This document shows positions 1 to 8,153 of a DNA stretch of 64,000 nt, one piece after another. This stretch comes from Caldilineaceae bacterium. Its GTDB lineage: Bacteria > Chloroflexota > Anaerolineae > Caldilineales > Caldilineaceae. The notes below the pieces were generated by a model. The model saw nothing but the letters and a program-made list of their open reading frames with translations, was not told the DNA's origin and did no database searches. Location of the stretch: the NCBI GenBank assembly GCA_019637645.1, contig JAHBVH010000006.1, positions 62,001 through 126,000 of the forward strand. The letters are read 5' to 3'. A program made the position numbers and the translations under genes. The first letter of the stretch is position 1. The number at the start of each line of letters is the position of its first letter.

Positions 1-1
1 G

Positions 2-694
2 ATGATCCAAAGTGGTATTCTGAAGGGCGGCTACGGCCACGGCCCGGATGCCCATACCATGAGCAATGCCTATGAATTTGACAACCTCTTCCTCGATATT
101 GCCGCCAATCCGGTCATCATGCCTCTGCTCGAAACGGTCATTGGACCGAGCTTACAGGCCATGGAAATTGTTGCGCACTGCCACCATGCCCACACCAACG
201 CCCACACGGGTTGGCATCGCGATTGGCCGCCTTATCGCCACCCCCAATACAGCTTAAAGGTCAAGGCTTTTTATTTCCTCGACGATCAAAGCGAAGACAT
301 GGGCTGCTTTACGATTGTACCGGGCAGCCATAAACGCGATGAAGATCCGCCACGCGATCAATACACGGGGGATACCCTGGAAGATATGCCCGGCCTCAAG
401 AAGATGACCGGCCCCGCGGGCAGCGTCTTGATTTGGGATGTCACCCTATGGCACACGGGCACAGCCAACACCAGTGATCGCGATCGCCGGCTGCTGATCT
501 ATGGCTATATGCCCTTCTGGATCAAAAAGTGGGAAAGCCAGCAACCCTCTCAACAGGTGATCGATTGGGCCAACACGCCCCAACGCCGCCAATTGATGGG
601 AATTCATGCCGTCCATGGCCGCGCTTCCTGGGATCGCAAAGATGTCGAATATCTCCCAGAACATGCCGAAATGGTAAAAGCCAAGAAATTCTGA
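2..694 (+). CDS. Phytanoyl-CoA dioxygenase (PhyH) family protein, probably 5'-truncated
   Basis: Fe(II)/2-oxoglutarate-dependent oxygenase of the PhyH family; the substrate cannot be read from sequence. The facial triad is visible as H72-x-D74 (in the WHRDW context) and the distal H151 (LWHTGT), with Arg at 162-163 well placed to bind 2-oxoglutarate. The PGSHK motif near residue 107 is typical of the family. At 230 residues it is shorter than the usual 260-300, and the first ATG lies at the window edge, so the true start probably lies upstream. A 15-bp perfect hairpin (719-751) sits 25 nt after the stop and could end transcription. The family is sure, the substrate unknown. Confidence 0.85.
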   Translation: MIQSGILKGGYGHGPDAHTMSNAYEFDNLFLDIAANPVIMPLLETVIGPSLQAMEIVAHCHHAHTNAHTGWHRDWPPYRHPQYSLKVKAFYFLDDQSEDMGCFTIVPGSHKRDEDPPRDQYTGDTLEDMPGLKKMTGPAGSVLIWDVTLWHTGTANTSDRDRRLLIYGYMPFWIKKWESQQPSQQVIDWANTPQRRQLMGIHAVHGRASWDRKDVEYLPEHAEMVKAKKF

Positions 695-718
695 TAAAGT
701 TAGCTTTGGCGTGAGCCT

Positions 719-751
719 AAACCTGTCAGGTTTTCCAAACCTGACAGGTTT
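719..751. repeat. Palindromic CCTGTCAGG hairpin, solo copy
   Basis: Perfect 15-bp inverted repeat (719-733 and 737-751) around a 3-nt loop. It is one member of the CCTGACAGG/CCTGTCAGG palindrome family found throughout the window. Its place just after the PhyH stop suggests a terminator-like role, but no U tract follows. Confidence 0.8.
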
Positions 752-799
752 GCGCCGATCCCATCACCAACGGTATCGCCCAAACAAGCAATCGACTTA

Positions 800-3442
800 G
801 TGAGCATGACGAAGCAAACCACATCCGCCACAACCGACTTGATCCCTTATCCCCTTCAGACTTCCGGTTACATTCATCATTGGCTTGTTGCTGGCCCCCA
901 TAGGACAGCGGTCACCGATCTAGCGCGCTTTTCACCAGCCGAGCAACCCGCCCAGATCGCCGCCGCTTATCAGCAACCTATGCCTGTTCTGCCCGAACCA
1001 CCCACAGAATTGACAACGCTCGCCTTCAGTGATGCGCTCGGCGCGGTCAAATTCCCTTGGCAGGTTGTGCGATGTGGCGATGATCATCTGCTGGACTATA
1101 GTGACTTTTTTGATAGCTGCCACTATCTACGCACCTGGGCCTACACCGAGATCGAGCTGACGGCAGCCCAGACGGCCACCTTCCAGCTAGCCAGCAGCGG
1201 TCCCGCCGAAGTCTGGATCAATGGCGCGGCGGTTTATCAACACCAGCAATTTACGCCAAACGTTGTGGCCGCTCACACCTTTACCACGCCACTCCACGCC
1301 GGGCGCAATGCCATCCTGATCGCCTTTAGCACAGTTGCGTTGCACGCTTCGCCTTATTTTCTGGCCTTGCGGATCACCGATCTCGCACCAACAGCAGGAC
1401 AGATCACCCTGCCGACCACCATGACGGCCAAGTACCGCCAAGGCTTTGAGCGCTTGCTAGACGCCGCCTATATCGACAAAGATCTGTACCACCACCAAGA
1501 CGAAATCATTGTGCGTTGGCCTGCCGAGATGAATCTAGTCGGCGAGCTAACGGTGCGGCTTCAAACGGCGAGTGGGAAAATCTATACGGAAAGCCATCCG
1601 AGCGTCCGTGCCGGAAGTGAGGTGAAGCTGGGCAAAGCCTATCAGCGGTTGGATGGCGACTATTGGATCAGCCTGATGCCCAAGGTAGAGCTTTATTATG
1701 TCCACGGCATGCGGATTCGCCGCAATCTGCCGATCCGCATTGCCAATAGTAACTTTGCCGAAACCACCTATGGCACCTATGCCGAGCGCGCCCAAGAGGC
1801 CCTCACCGATGCGGCGAAACGGACAGGCATTTATAGCGAACTGGCCAAGATGGCCCTCGGCCAGTGGGATCAACTAAAGCTTGCCCCTATCACGCAAACC
1901 ATTACCCAGTGGACACAGCAGGCAACGGTCGATAGCGTACCGACCCCAGTGCCTTTCATTGGCCTCCTCGGCGCGCGCCTGCGCTATGGGGATGATCCGA
2001 ACTTCCCACCTGAAATCAAAACTGCGCTCGAGTCCTATGCAATTGCAACTTCTTATGGCGCGAACACTACGGCATGGGCTGCACCCGTTCAGCATGATAC
2101 GGCCAACCATGAGCAGTTCCTGCACAATACGAGTGAACTGCTCGCCGGGCAAGCTTTTCCCGCCGTCACCTTCCAACCGAGCGGCCAACCCGGGCGTTGG
2201 CACCAACAGGTTGGCGAAGAACAGGCTTTGGCTTGGTTACGCCAGTGTGCTTATAATGGTTTCGCGCCCTGGGATTCGGACATTGCCTTTGAACAACTGG
2301 CCGTCGCGCTCAGCCACCTCGCGGATTTGGCCGAGAATGCCGAAGTGGCCGAAATGGCCGCGGTCGTGCTCGACAAGCTCTGCTTTACCTTGGCGCTGAA
2401 CTCTTTCCGCGGGGTCTTTGGCTCCACCCACGGCAGCACGACCACAGCAGCCCTCCGTGGCGGTCGCTTGGCCGCCACCACAGGGATTAGCCGCCTACTT
2501 TGGGGGCTTGGGGCGTTTCACGATGCCATGGCCGGTACCGTCAGTTTGGCCTGCGCCGAAAGTTATGAATTGCCACCGCCGTTGTTGGAGATTGCCACTA
2601 CGCCGGTTGAAGCGCTTTGGAGCAAGGAGCGCCATATGGGGCCGGCCAGCCAGGATGCCCAACAGGCGGAAACGACCTGGGAAGTCAACAAGGCGACCTA
2701 TAAAACAGCGGACGCCATGCTCTGTTCTGCGCAAGGGTATCGCCCCGGTACAGCAGGAGAGCGTCAACATATCTGGCAAGCAACGCTAGGTGTGGGCGCG
2801 GTCATCTTTGTCAACCACCCCGCCCGGACGAGCCAGAATGAAGCGAATCACCCTAACTTCTGGCGGGGCAATGCACGCCTGCCACACGTGGCCCAATGGA
2901 AAGATGCCCTCTTGGCCTTATATCACCTACCAGACTCCGATCTGCTCGGCTTTACCCATGCCTATTTCCCCACGGCGAACTTTGATGCCTATGAGATTCG
3001 TGACGGTTGGGCCTTTGCACGTAAGGGAGACGGCTATGTCGCGCTCACCGCTCATCCCGGCCTAACGCTCACCACCACCGGCCATGAAGCTTATCGGGAA
3101 TTGCGGGCAAATGGCACGCAGACGAACTGGTTCTGCCAACTTGGGCGAAGCGCAGTGGACGGTACCTTTGCCGACTTCCAGGCCAAGATCCTCGCCTTGC
3201 CGATCACGTTGGCAGGCGCGCAACCCCAAGTCACAACGCTGCGAGAGGACACGCTTACTCTTGACTGGGCAGGCCCCTTTACCGTCAATGGGGACGCCCA
3301 GCCGTTGCCATATGCCCAACACTATGACAGCCCGTTCTGTGTCAGTACATTGGGTGCGGAAGTTATGGAGATCCGGGCGTGGCAGCAGGCCATGCAGCTC
3401 GACTTTCGCCAACAGGGAAGCACGGCAACCGAGCAAGCTTGA
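800..3442 (+). CDS. Large uncharacterised protein with beta-sandwich and helical-toroid-like regions
   Basis: Not recognised as a named family. Residues about 25-210 read as a beta-sandwich of the kind that precedes glycosidase or lyase domains (alternating hydrophobic strands, a VWINGAAVY segment, an AGRNAILIAFS segment). Residues about 330-640 are helix-rich with many Trp and small residues, and the C-terminal ~200 residues are again strand-rich. That order resembles polysaccharide lyases of the heparinase II/III-like toroid fold, which is only an inference from layout. No signal peptide is seen, so the protein is probably cytoplasmic. Start is GTG at 800 or ATG at 806; neither has a clear Shine-Dalgarno. 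It follows the PhyH gene by about 105 nt in the same direction. Confidence 0.6.
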   Translation: MSMTKQTTSATTDLIPYPLQTSGYIHHWLVAGPHRTAVTDLARFSPAEQPAQIAAAYQQPMPVLPEPPTELTTLAFSDALGAVKFPWQVVRCGDDHLLDYSDFFDSCHYLRTWAYTEIELTAAQTATFQLASSGPAEVWINGAAVYQHQQFTPNVVAAHTFTTPLHAGRNAILIAFSTVALHASPYFLALRITDLAPTAGQITLPTTMTAKYRQGFERLLDAAYIDKDLYHHQDEIIVRWPAEMNLVGELTVRLQTASGKIYTESHPSVRAGSEVKLGKAYQRLDGDYWISLMPKVELYYVHGMRIRRNLPIRIANSNFAETTYGTYAERAQEALTDAAKRTGIYSELAKMALGQWDQLKLAPITQTITQWTQQATVDSVPTPVPFIGLLGARLRYGDDPNFPPEIKTALESYAIATSYGANTTAWAAPVQHDTANHEQFLHNTSELLAGQAFPAVTFQPSGQPGRWHQQVGEEQALAWLRQCAYNGFAPWDSDIAFEQLAVALSHLADLAENAEVAEMAAVVLDKLCFTLALNSFRGVFGSTHGSTTTAALRGGRLAATTGISRLLWGLGAFHDAMAGTVSLACAESYELPPPLLEIATTPVEALWSKERHMGPASQDAQQAETTWEVNKATYKTADAMLCSAQGYRPGTAGERQHIWQATLGVGAVIFVNHPARTSQNEANHPNFWRGNARLPHVAQWKDALLALYHLPDSDLLGFTHAYFPTANFDAYEIRDGWAFARKGDGYVALTAHPGLTLTTTGHEAYRELRANGTQTNWFCQLGRSAVDGTFADFQAKILALPITLAGAQPQVTTLREDTLTLDWAGPFTVNGDAQPLPYAQHYDSPFCVSTLGAEVMEIRAWQQAMQLDFRQQGSTATEQA

Positions 3443-3488
3443 TATGGCACACACTCAGCTTTATATTCTGGAAACACCCCACCTGTGG

Positions 3489-3494
3489 TATACT
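3489..3494 (+). promoter_or_regulatory. Possible -10 element before the CDP-alcohol phosphatidyltransferase gene
   Basis: TATACT hexamer 120 nt upstream of the ATG at 3615, with a weak TTCTGG 18 bp further upstream as candidate -35. It lies in the gap after the previous stop. A consensus match only. Confidence 0.3.
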
Positions 3495-3614
3495 AGGGGC
3501 GGCTCTAAAAAGCTAGCAACACCTAAGGCGATCTAAGTTTTTCCTGGGTATCACGCCTCATGAGCGTTGCAGACGGATTTAGTTTTTGGGAAAGCAGTTG
3601 ATAGGCAGGTAATC

Positions 3615-4367
3615 ATGGCACAGATGGAAGACGTATACCTGGAGCCCACAGAGGAGTGGTCCCCCTCATTAGCCAATAAGGTACTGGCCTGGAGCGCGCA
3701 TTTATTAACCGCCACAGGGGCTATCTGGGGATTATTTTCGATCCTCGCGATCTCCAGTCACCAATGGCTGTTGGCCTTTATCTGGATGGCCCTCTCTGTC
3801 TTTGTCGATTCCTTCGATGGAATTTGGGCGCGGCGGGTGCGCGTCAAGAGTGTCCTGCCCAACTTCGATGGTGCGTTGCTAGATAACATGATCGATTTCC
3901 TCAACTATGTGGTGGTGCCAGCCTATTTCCTCCACGAATCACAAATGCTGCCGAGTCAATATGCGCTAACGGGCGCAGCGTTCATCTTGTTAGCGTCCGC
4001 CTACCAATTCTGCCAGGGTGATGCCAAGACCGAGGATCATTACTTTAAAGGCTTTCCCTCCTACTGGAACATCATGGTCTACTACATGTTTGTGCTCGGC
4101 TGGAGTCCTTGGGTCAATTTGGCCGTGACAGTTCTCCTAAGTGCGCTAGTCTTTGTGCCGATCAAATATGTCTATCCTACCCGTACAGCTATCTATCAGC
4201 GCTTGACCATGACCCTGGCCTGTATTTGGGGCGTTGTCAATGTGGTCATCTTGGTCCAATATCCAGACTATAATCCCTGGCTGGTGTGGGCATCTCTCCT
4301 CTTTGTCATCTACTATTGTTGGTTGAGCTTCTATGCCATGCTGCAAGACCGCAAGCAGGCCGCATAA
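3615..4367 (+). CDS. pcs: CDP-alcohol phosphatidyltransferase, phosphatidylcholine synthase-like
   Basis: Predicted to condense CDP-diacylglycerol with an alcohol (choline in true Pcs enzymes) in the cytoplasmic membrane. The CDP-alcohol motif reads D-S-F-D-G-I-W-A-R, a 12-residue VRVK..LPN stretch, then G-x3-D-x3-D. The long spacer with the LPNF segment and the following LDNMIDFLNYVVVPAYF-like region is the Pcs pattern, not that of PgsA or PssA. About seven or eight hydrophobic helices follow. An upstream in-frame TTG (3567) would add 16 unrelated residues; ATG at 3615 starts closer to the conserved region. The gene stands alone. Choline specificity is inferred from the motif. Confidence 0.75.
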   Translation: MAQMEDVYLEPTEEWSPSLANKVLAWSAHLLTATGAIWGLFSILAISSHQWLLAFIWMALSVFVDSFDGIWARRVRVKSVLPNFDGALLDNMIDFLNYVVVPAYFLHESQMLPSQYALTGAAFILLASAYQFCQGDAKTEDHYFKGFPSYWNIMVYYMFVLGWSPWVNLAVTVLLSALVFVPIKYVYPTRTAIYQRLTMTLACIWGVVNVVILVQYPDYNPWLVWASLLFVIYYCWLSFYAMLQDRKQAA

Positions 4368-4404
4368 TTCACGCCAGTCTACGCTACAAGAAAACCGAGC
4401 AAAG

Positions 4405-5370
4405 CTAGCGCTGATAGAACGTCACCCCGCCCTGTTCCACCGCGTGCAACTCGCCTTGCTGCACCAGATAGACCAAGTGCGCTAGGGTCTCGGCAATGGC
4501 AAAGCGTACTTCGTGTTCACTAAAAGCCGCAAAATTAAAGACACGTTGGGCAATGGTCAGCGCCGAGGCACCGGTTCCAGCAGTTTCGGCCATTTGTGCC
4601 AAACGCCGGGCATGGTGCGCTTGTAACTCGGCCAGCCGCCCTTGCCAATCCTCAACCGGACGACCATGACCGGGCCACGCCCTTTGAACGGGCAGCACGG
4701 CCAAGCTGTGCAACGAGCGCAAATAGCGCCCAAGCGGATCTGGCTGAGTCGTGGGCCATAGGCCAATGTTGGGCGTGATCTTCATCAACACCTGATCGCC
4801 ACACAACAAGAGACGCTCTTCTGGCTGGTAGAAGATCAGCTGGCCGTCGGCGTGGCCTGGGGCATGGATGGCCTGCCACAGCCGCCCTCCCATGGCAATG
4901 GTACGCCCTGGTTCAATGGACACAACTTGGACAGGATGGGGCATGGTCATCTGCCGTAGACGATCGGTTTGTTGGGCGATAGTGGTCAAAAGCGCGTCGG
5001 GAAGACCGGCCTGCTGCCAAAAATGGTGGGTGAGCGCAGGCCGCCAGCCATCCTCCACCCACACCGTTTGGGCAAGGGCGGCTTCGCGCGGGGCGAGATA
5101 GACAGGGGCTTGGGTGAGCGCTTGAAAATAACCGGCCATCCCAAAGTGATCAGGGTGCATGTGGGTCAGGACAATCTGCTGCACTTGGGAGAGATCAAGC
5201 TGTAATTCAGCTAGCGCTGCGTGCCAAGCCTGTTGACCCGCTGACCAATGCAGGCCCGTATCAAGCATGGTCCACCCCGCGTCATCACGCAAGAGATAAC
5301 AGTTGACGTGATTGAGGGCAAAAGGAAGAGGTAGACGAATTTGGTAGATGTTTTCCGCAATTGGCTGCAT
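4405..5370 (-). CDS. MBL-fold metallo-hydrolase
   Basis: Zinc-dependent hydrolase of the metallo-beta-lactamase superfamily, glyoxalase II/RNase Z-like branch. Visible ligands are the T-H-M-H-P-D-H motif near residue 70, a GHADG His, the C-G-D Asp and a final WPGHGRP His. The C-terminal ~80 residues form a helical extension, common in thioester or lactone hydrolases and in the LACTB2-like group. ATG at 5370 is chosen because conserved sequence starts with PIAENIYQIRLPLP; in-frame starts at 5403 (ATG) and 5409 (TTG) would add a polar tail. Substrate unknown. Confidence 0.8.
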   Translation of the reverse strand: MQPIAENIYQIRLPLPFALNHVNCYLLRDDAGWTMLDTGLHWSAGQQAWHAALAELQLDLSQVQQIVLTHMHPDHFGMAGYFQALTQAPVYLAPREAALAQTVWVEDGWRPALTHHFWQQAGLPDALLTTIAQQTDRLRQMTMPHPVQVVSIEPGRTIAMGGRLWQAIHAPGHADGQLIFYQPEERLLLCGDQVLMKITPNIGLWPTTQPDPLGRYLRSLHSLAVLPVQRAWPGHGRPVEDWQGRLAELQAHHARRLAQMAETAGTGASALTIAQRVFNFAAFSEHEVRFAIAETLAHLVYLVQQGELHAVEQGGVTFYQR

Positions 5371-5426
5371 GGTCTGTTCATTCAATTCTTTGCTGTTTTC
5401 CATAAACAAGCAGGCGTGTCGCCCCT

Positions 5427-5460
5427 AGAGCTGACAGGTTTTGCAAAACCTGTCAGCTCT
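5427..5460. repeat. Palindromic CTGACAGG hairpin, solo copy
   Basis: Perfect 16-bp inverted repeat around a 2-nt centre, in the gap upstream of the MBL gene. It has the same core as the other CCTGACAGG elements but different flanking arms (AGAG/CTCT). Confidence 0.8.
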
Positions 5461-5779
5461 TCACGACCGCGTCAGCGTCGCAGACAGGCGCGGACTTTTC
5501 TTCCTCCGCGTTTCCCGCGTCCATCCCCGTCCGATTTTTCAGAACAGACTACACCAGTGTAACGTCAGTTTCTCGGTATGCGCTATGCGCACCGCCGGCG
5601 GAAACGGGCTTTCGCCTTGGGTGGTCATATCGAAAGACTTACTCAAACACTGTACTGATAGAAGTTACGCACTTGGACAAAACCTGACAGGTTTGGAAAA
5701 CCTGTCAGGTCTCTGGTTGTACCAACCAACTGCGTAAGTCCTAACTGATTGACAGGACTTGCTTCGGCTTGAGCCCGCA
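5461..5779. other. Intergenic region with a nested repeat
   Basis: About 320 nt between the MBL gene and an oxidoreductase. It holds the nested palindromic element at 5665-5738 and a stretch near 5505-5545 rich in CCGCG/CCGTC that resembles decayed TTYATCCGCGT-type repeats. I see no credible gene. Confidence 0.6.
5665..5738. repeat. Nested palindromic ~74-bp repeat element, copy A
   Basis: The outer ends form the inverted pair TTACGCA / TGCGTAA. Inside is a second palindrome, CCTGACAGG-tttggaaaa-CCTGTCAGG, followed by TCTCTGGTT. Copy B at 11088-11161 shares the same architecture and most bases. The size and two nested stems resemble REP/MITE-like elements. No coding capacity. Confidence 0.8.
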
Positions 5780-6838
5780 CTAGTCCAACTGAACTTCACG
5801 GCCTTCTGCTTGGCTGCGATAGATGCCATCCAAAATCGTCATGACTTGGAGGGATTGTTCGGCAGGCACAGGTGACGGGGCACCTTCGGCGACGGCTTTG
5901 GCAAATTCGACACACTCCAGCGCATGCGGTTCCATCTTGTTGGCAGTGATCTTGAGGGAGCGATTATAGAGTTGGCGCGTGGCAAAGTCGGCGGAGTAGA
6001 CTTCGGTCTTGGGCCAATGGCTGCCGCCCTTGGTGCCATAGAGCCACATTTGCATATCTTCCCCATCGGTATCGTGGTGTAACAGCCAACTCACCTCGAG
6101 GATCAGCGTCGCGCCATTGTCAAAGCGGACAAAGGCCGCGGCAAAGTCTTCCACATCCATATCCTTGGGAACAGCCGTCCCGCCCCAGGTGCTAAAAGCA
6201 TCGGTACCCAAGGCCAGCGGCGCTTTGGCGATGCCAGTCACGGCTACCGGTTTGGGATTGCCCATGAACCAAAGCGTCAGATCCAGAATATGGACGCCGA
6301 TGTCAATACAAGGGCCGCCACCGCTGTTCTTCTTGTAGATAAAGCCGGGGCGCACCGGGATCCAGCCGCGGCGTAACATCCAGCTACGGGCATGATAAAC
6401 GTCCCCCAGTGCGCCGGTTTCGATCTCGCGCTTCATGGCCTGGGCGCTCCCCTGAAAACGAAAGTGCTGCGCCGTCATCAACGTCTTGCCGGAGCGGTCC
6501 CGCGCTTCGATCATTTTGTGAATACCCGCTGGGGTGGGGGCCAGGGGTTTTTCACAGATCACATGCTTGCCCGCGTTGAGCGCGGCCACGGCCAACTCCG
6601 TGTGGTACATATTGGGCGTGCAGATATCAATAATATCCAGATCAGGATCATTGATGATATCGGCCGCGTTGGTGCTGAGCTTGGTCACGCCGTGTTGCTG
6701 GCCCCAACTTTGCAGGGCACCTTCCATCACATCGCTACCTGCCACCACTTCGGCATGTTCCGACGCGGCCCAGCCCGGCATGTGGGTTTTGGCGATACCA
6801 CCGACACCGATGACACCGACTTTTAAGAGATTTGCCAT
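5780..6838 (-). CDS. Gfo/Idh/MocA family oxidoreductase
   Basis: NAD(P)-dependent sugar or polyol dehydrogenase-like protein. The N-terminal Rossmann fold shows VGVIGVGGIAKTH (GxGxxG), and the HVICEKPLA motif near residue 95 carries the Glu-Lys-Pro hallmark. The C-terminal alpha/beta domain contains the GGGPCIDIGVHILDL signature, whose His is probably catalytic. Length (352) is normal. An AAAGAAAA tract precedes the ATG. It lies 87 nt downstream of a second family member on the same strand, so the two are probably co-transcribed and act on related substrates. Confidence 0.9.
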   Translation of the reverse strand: MANLLKVGVIGVGGIAKTHMPGWAASEHAEVVAGSDVMEGALQSWGQQHGVTKLSTNAADIINDPDLDIIDICTPNMYHTELAVAALNAGKHVICEKPLAPTPAGIHKMIEARDRSGKTLMTAQHFRFQGSAQAMKREIETGALGDVYHARSWMLRRGWIPVRPGFIYKKNSGGGPCIDIGVHILDLTLWFMGNPKPVAVTGIAKAPLALGTDAFSTWGGTAVPKDMDVEDFAAAFVRFDNGATLILEVSWLLHHDTDGEDMQMWLYGTKGGSHWPKTEVYSADFATRQLYNRSLKITANKMEPHALECVEFAKAVAEGAPSPVPAEQSLQVMTILDGIYRSQAEGREVQLD

Positions 6839-6925
6839 AAGAATTTTCTTTCTAGATGATTGGAGATTGGAGACTAGCGCGTGGCGACTGGAGTGGGGGC
6901 CGCTACAGTCACCACGCGCTAGCGG

Positions 6926-7960
6926 CTAATAACTTAATGGTAATGAAATGGCTTTGCCCTCTTGGGCCGAAAGGATACCGGCCTCTAAAATCTCTTGGGC
7001 ATCGCGGCTGACCTCGGCACTACAGAGCCCTTCCATGGGCAGCCCTTGGCTGAGCCGAGTGAGGAAATAGTCGGTGGCATTGCGCATCCCCACCGGTGCA
7101 GGCGGTACCTCGATGGCAATGCCATCTTCATGCGCTTGGTTTGCCAAGAGAAGTCGGCCCTGGTTGCCAGGCTCTACCACCAAAGTGCCTTGGCTGCCAT
7201 AGAACATGGCATGATAGGAAGTGAGGTGACCAATTTGGGTCCAGGAGGCTTCGCTAATGGCAATGGCACGCGGCCACTGCATGACGATGACGGCGTTATC
7301 ATCGATGGTGATATAATCCTTGAGACAGTGGCCCATAATCCCGTTAACGCGGCTTGGCTGGCCAAGCAAGTAGCGGGCCAACGCCGTGCCATAGCAGCAG
7401 TAGTCCATGAGTGCGCCCGCGCCATTCAGCTCGGCATCATAGAGCCAGTTATAGAAATAGGGCGTACACCCCAGCTCTTTGGGGCCAGCATGAGCCGAAC
7501 GATATTTGGTCTGAAAGAGCTGGCCGATCTCGCCAGCCTGGATCAAAGTAAAAGCATGCTGGAGTTGGGGCCACCAGGCGAAAGGCCAATTGACCATGAG
7601 GGAGACACCAGCGGTGCGTGCCGCGGCCAACATGCGTACCGCGCCATCCAATGTCGAGGCCATGGGTTTTTCGATCATCACATGCAGCCCCGCCTCGGCA
7701 GCCATGATGGCTAACTCCGCGCCGGTGAGATTATCGCCAAAAATATAGACAGCATCCAAGCTTTCTTCTTCGAGCAATTCCTCATAAGAGTCGTAGACCG
7801 TGGGGCAGTGATACTCTTGTTTGGCCTTGGTCAACAGCGCCTCATTCGGGTCCGCGGCGGCCACTAATTCCCCTAGGTCCGACGCATTGAGATCCTTCAG
7901 ATTGCCCCAGATATGGTCGTGGGTCATCCCTAATACGCCAACGCGTAATTTGTTCGCCAT
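6926..7960 (-). CDS. Gfo/Idh/MocA family oxidoreductase with altered nucleotide-binding loop
   Basis: Same superfamily as its downstream neighbour, with the HVMIEKPMAST motif and the C-terminal fold containing GALMDYCCYG in place of the usual GxxxDxGxH segment. The N-terminal loop reads GVLGMTHDHIW, so the canonical GxGxxG is replaced by a Met-Thr-His-Asp-His stretch; this occurs in some family members and suggests changed cofactor or substrate use. An AAAGGAAA ribosome-binding site precedes the ATG at 7960. It is first of a two-gene unit. Substrate unknown. Confidence 0.85.
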   Translation of the reverse strand: MANKLRVGVLGMTHDHIWGNLKDLNASDLGELVAAADPNEALLTKAKQEYHCPTVYDSYEELLEEESLDAVYIFGDNLTGAELAIMAAEAGLHVMIEKPMASTLDGAVRMLAAARTAGVSLMVNWPFAWWPQLQHAFTLIQAGEIGQLFQTKYRSAHAGPKELGCTPYFYNWLYDAELNGAGALMDYCCYGTALARYLLGQPSRVNGIMGHCLKDYITIDDNAVIVMQWPRAIAISEASWTQIGHLTSYHAMFYGSQGTLVVEPGNQGRLLLANQAHEDGIAIEVPPAPVGMRNATDYFLTRLSQGLPMEGLCSAEVSRDAQEILEAGILSAQEGKAISLPLSY

Positions 7961-8009
7961 TGCAATTTCCTTTATTTAAGCTACTGGCTTGATCGGCTTG
8001 AGCACTCGG

Positions 8010-8039
8010 TGTCTATCTATTGTACTGTATCCATAGACA
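8010..8039. promoter_or_regulatory. Possible operator upstream of the oxidoreductase pair
   Basis: TGTCTAT at 8010-8016 and its exact complement ATAGACA at 8033-8039 flank a TACAAT-like -10 on the minus strand (8019-8024). A third TGTCTAT lies at about 8073. It sits 50-80 nt upstream of the ATG at 7960, where a repressor would act. Inference from symmetry only. Confidence 0.35.
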
Positions 8040-8078
8040 GCGTGCTACTTTGGGGCGCGGTGGGTACAAATTTTGTCT

Positions 8079-8117
8079 ATAAAAAACAAGGGCTCGCTAC
8101 CCTGTGGTAGCGAGCCC
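8079..8117 (-). terminator. Rho-independent terminator of the phage-like ATPase gene
   Basis: Perfect 12-bp GC-rich stem (8090-8101 and 8106-8117) with a CTGT loop. Read on the minus strand it is followed by TTGTTTTTTATAG. It lies 37 nt downstream of the stop at 8154. Confidence 0.85.
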
Positions 8118-8153
8118 GCGGTCAGCTCTGTTTCAGCTTATGCAGTCGGCACT

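Noticed and set aside
1881..2399. Open frame inside the 880-residue protein gene
   Set aside because: Translation is Ser/Arg/Pro-biased, typical of an off-frame reading; the host gene is intact.
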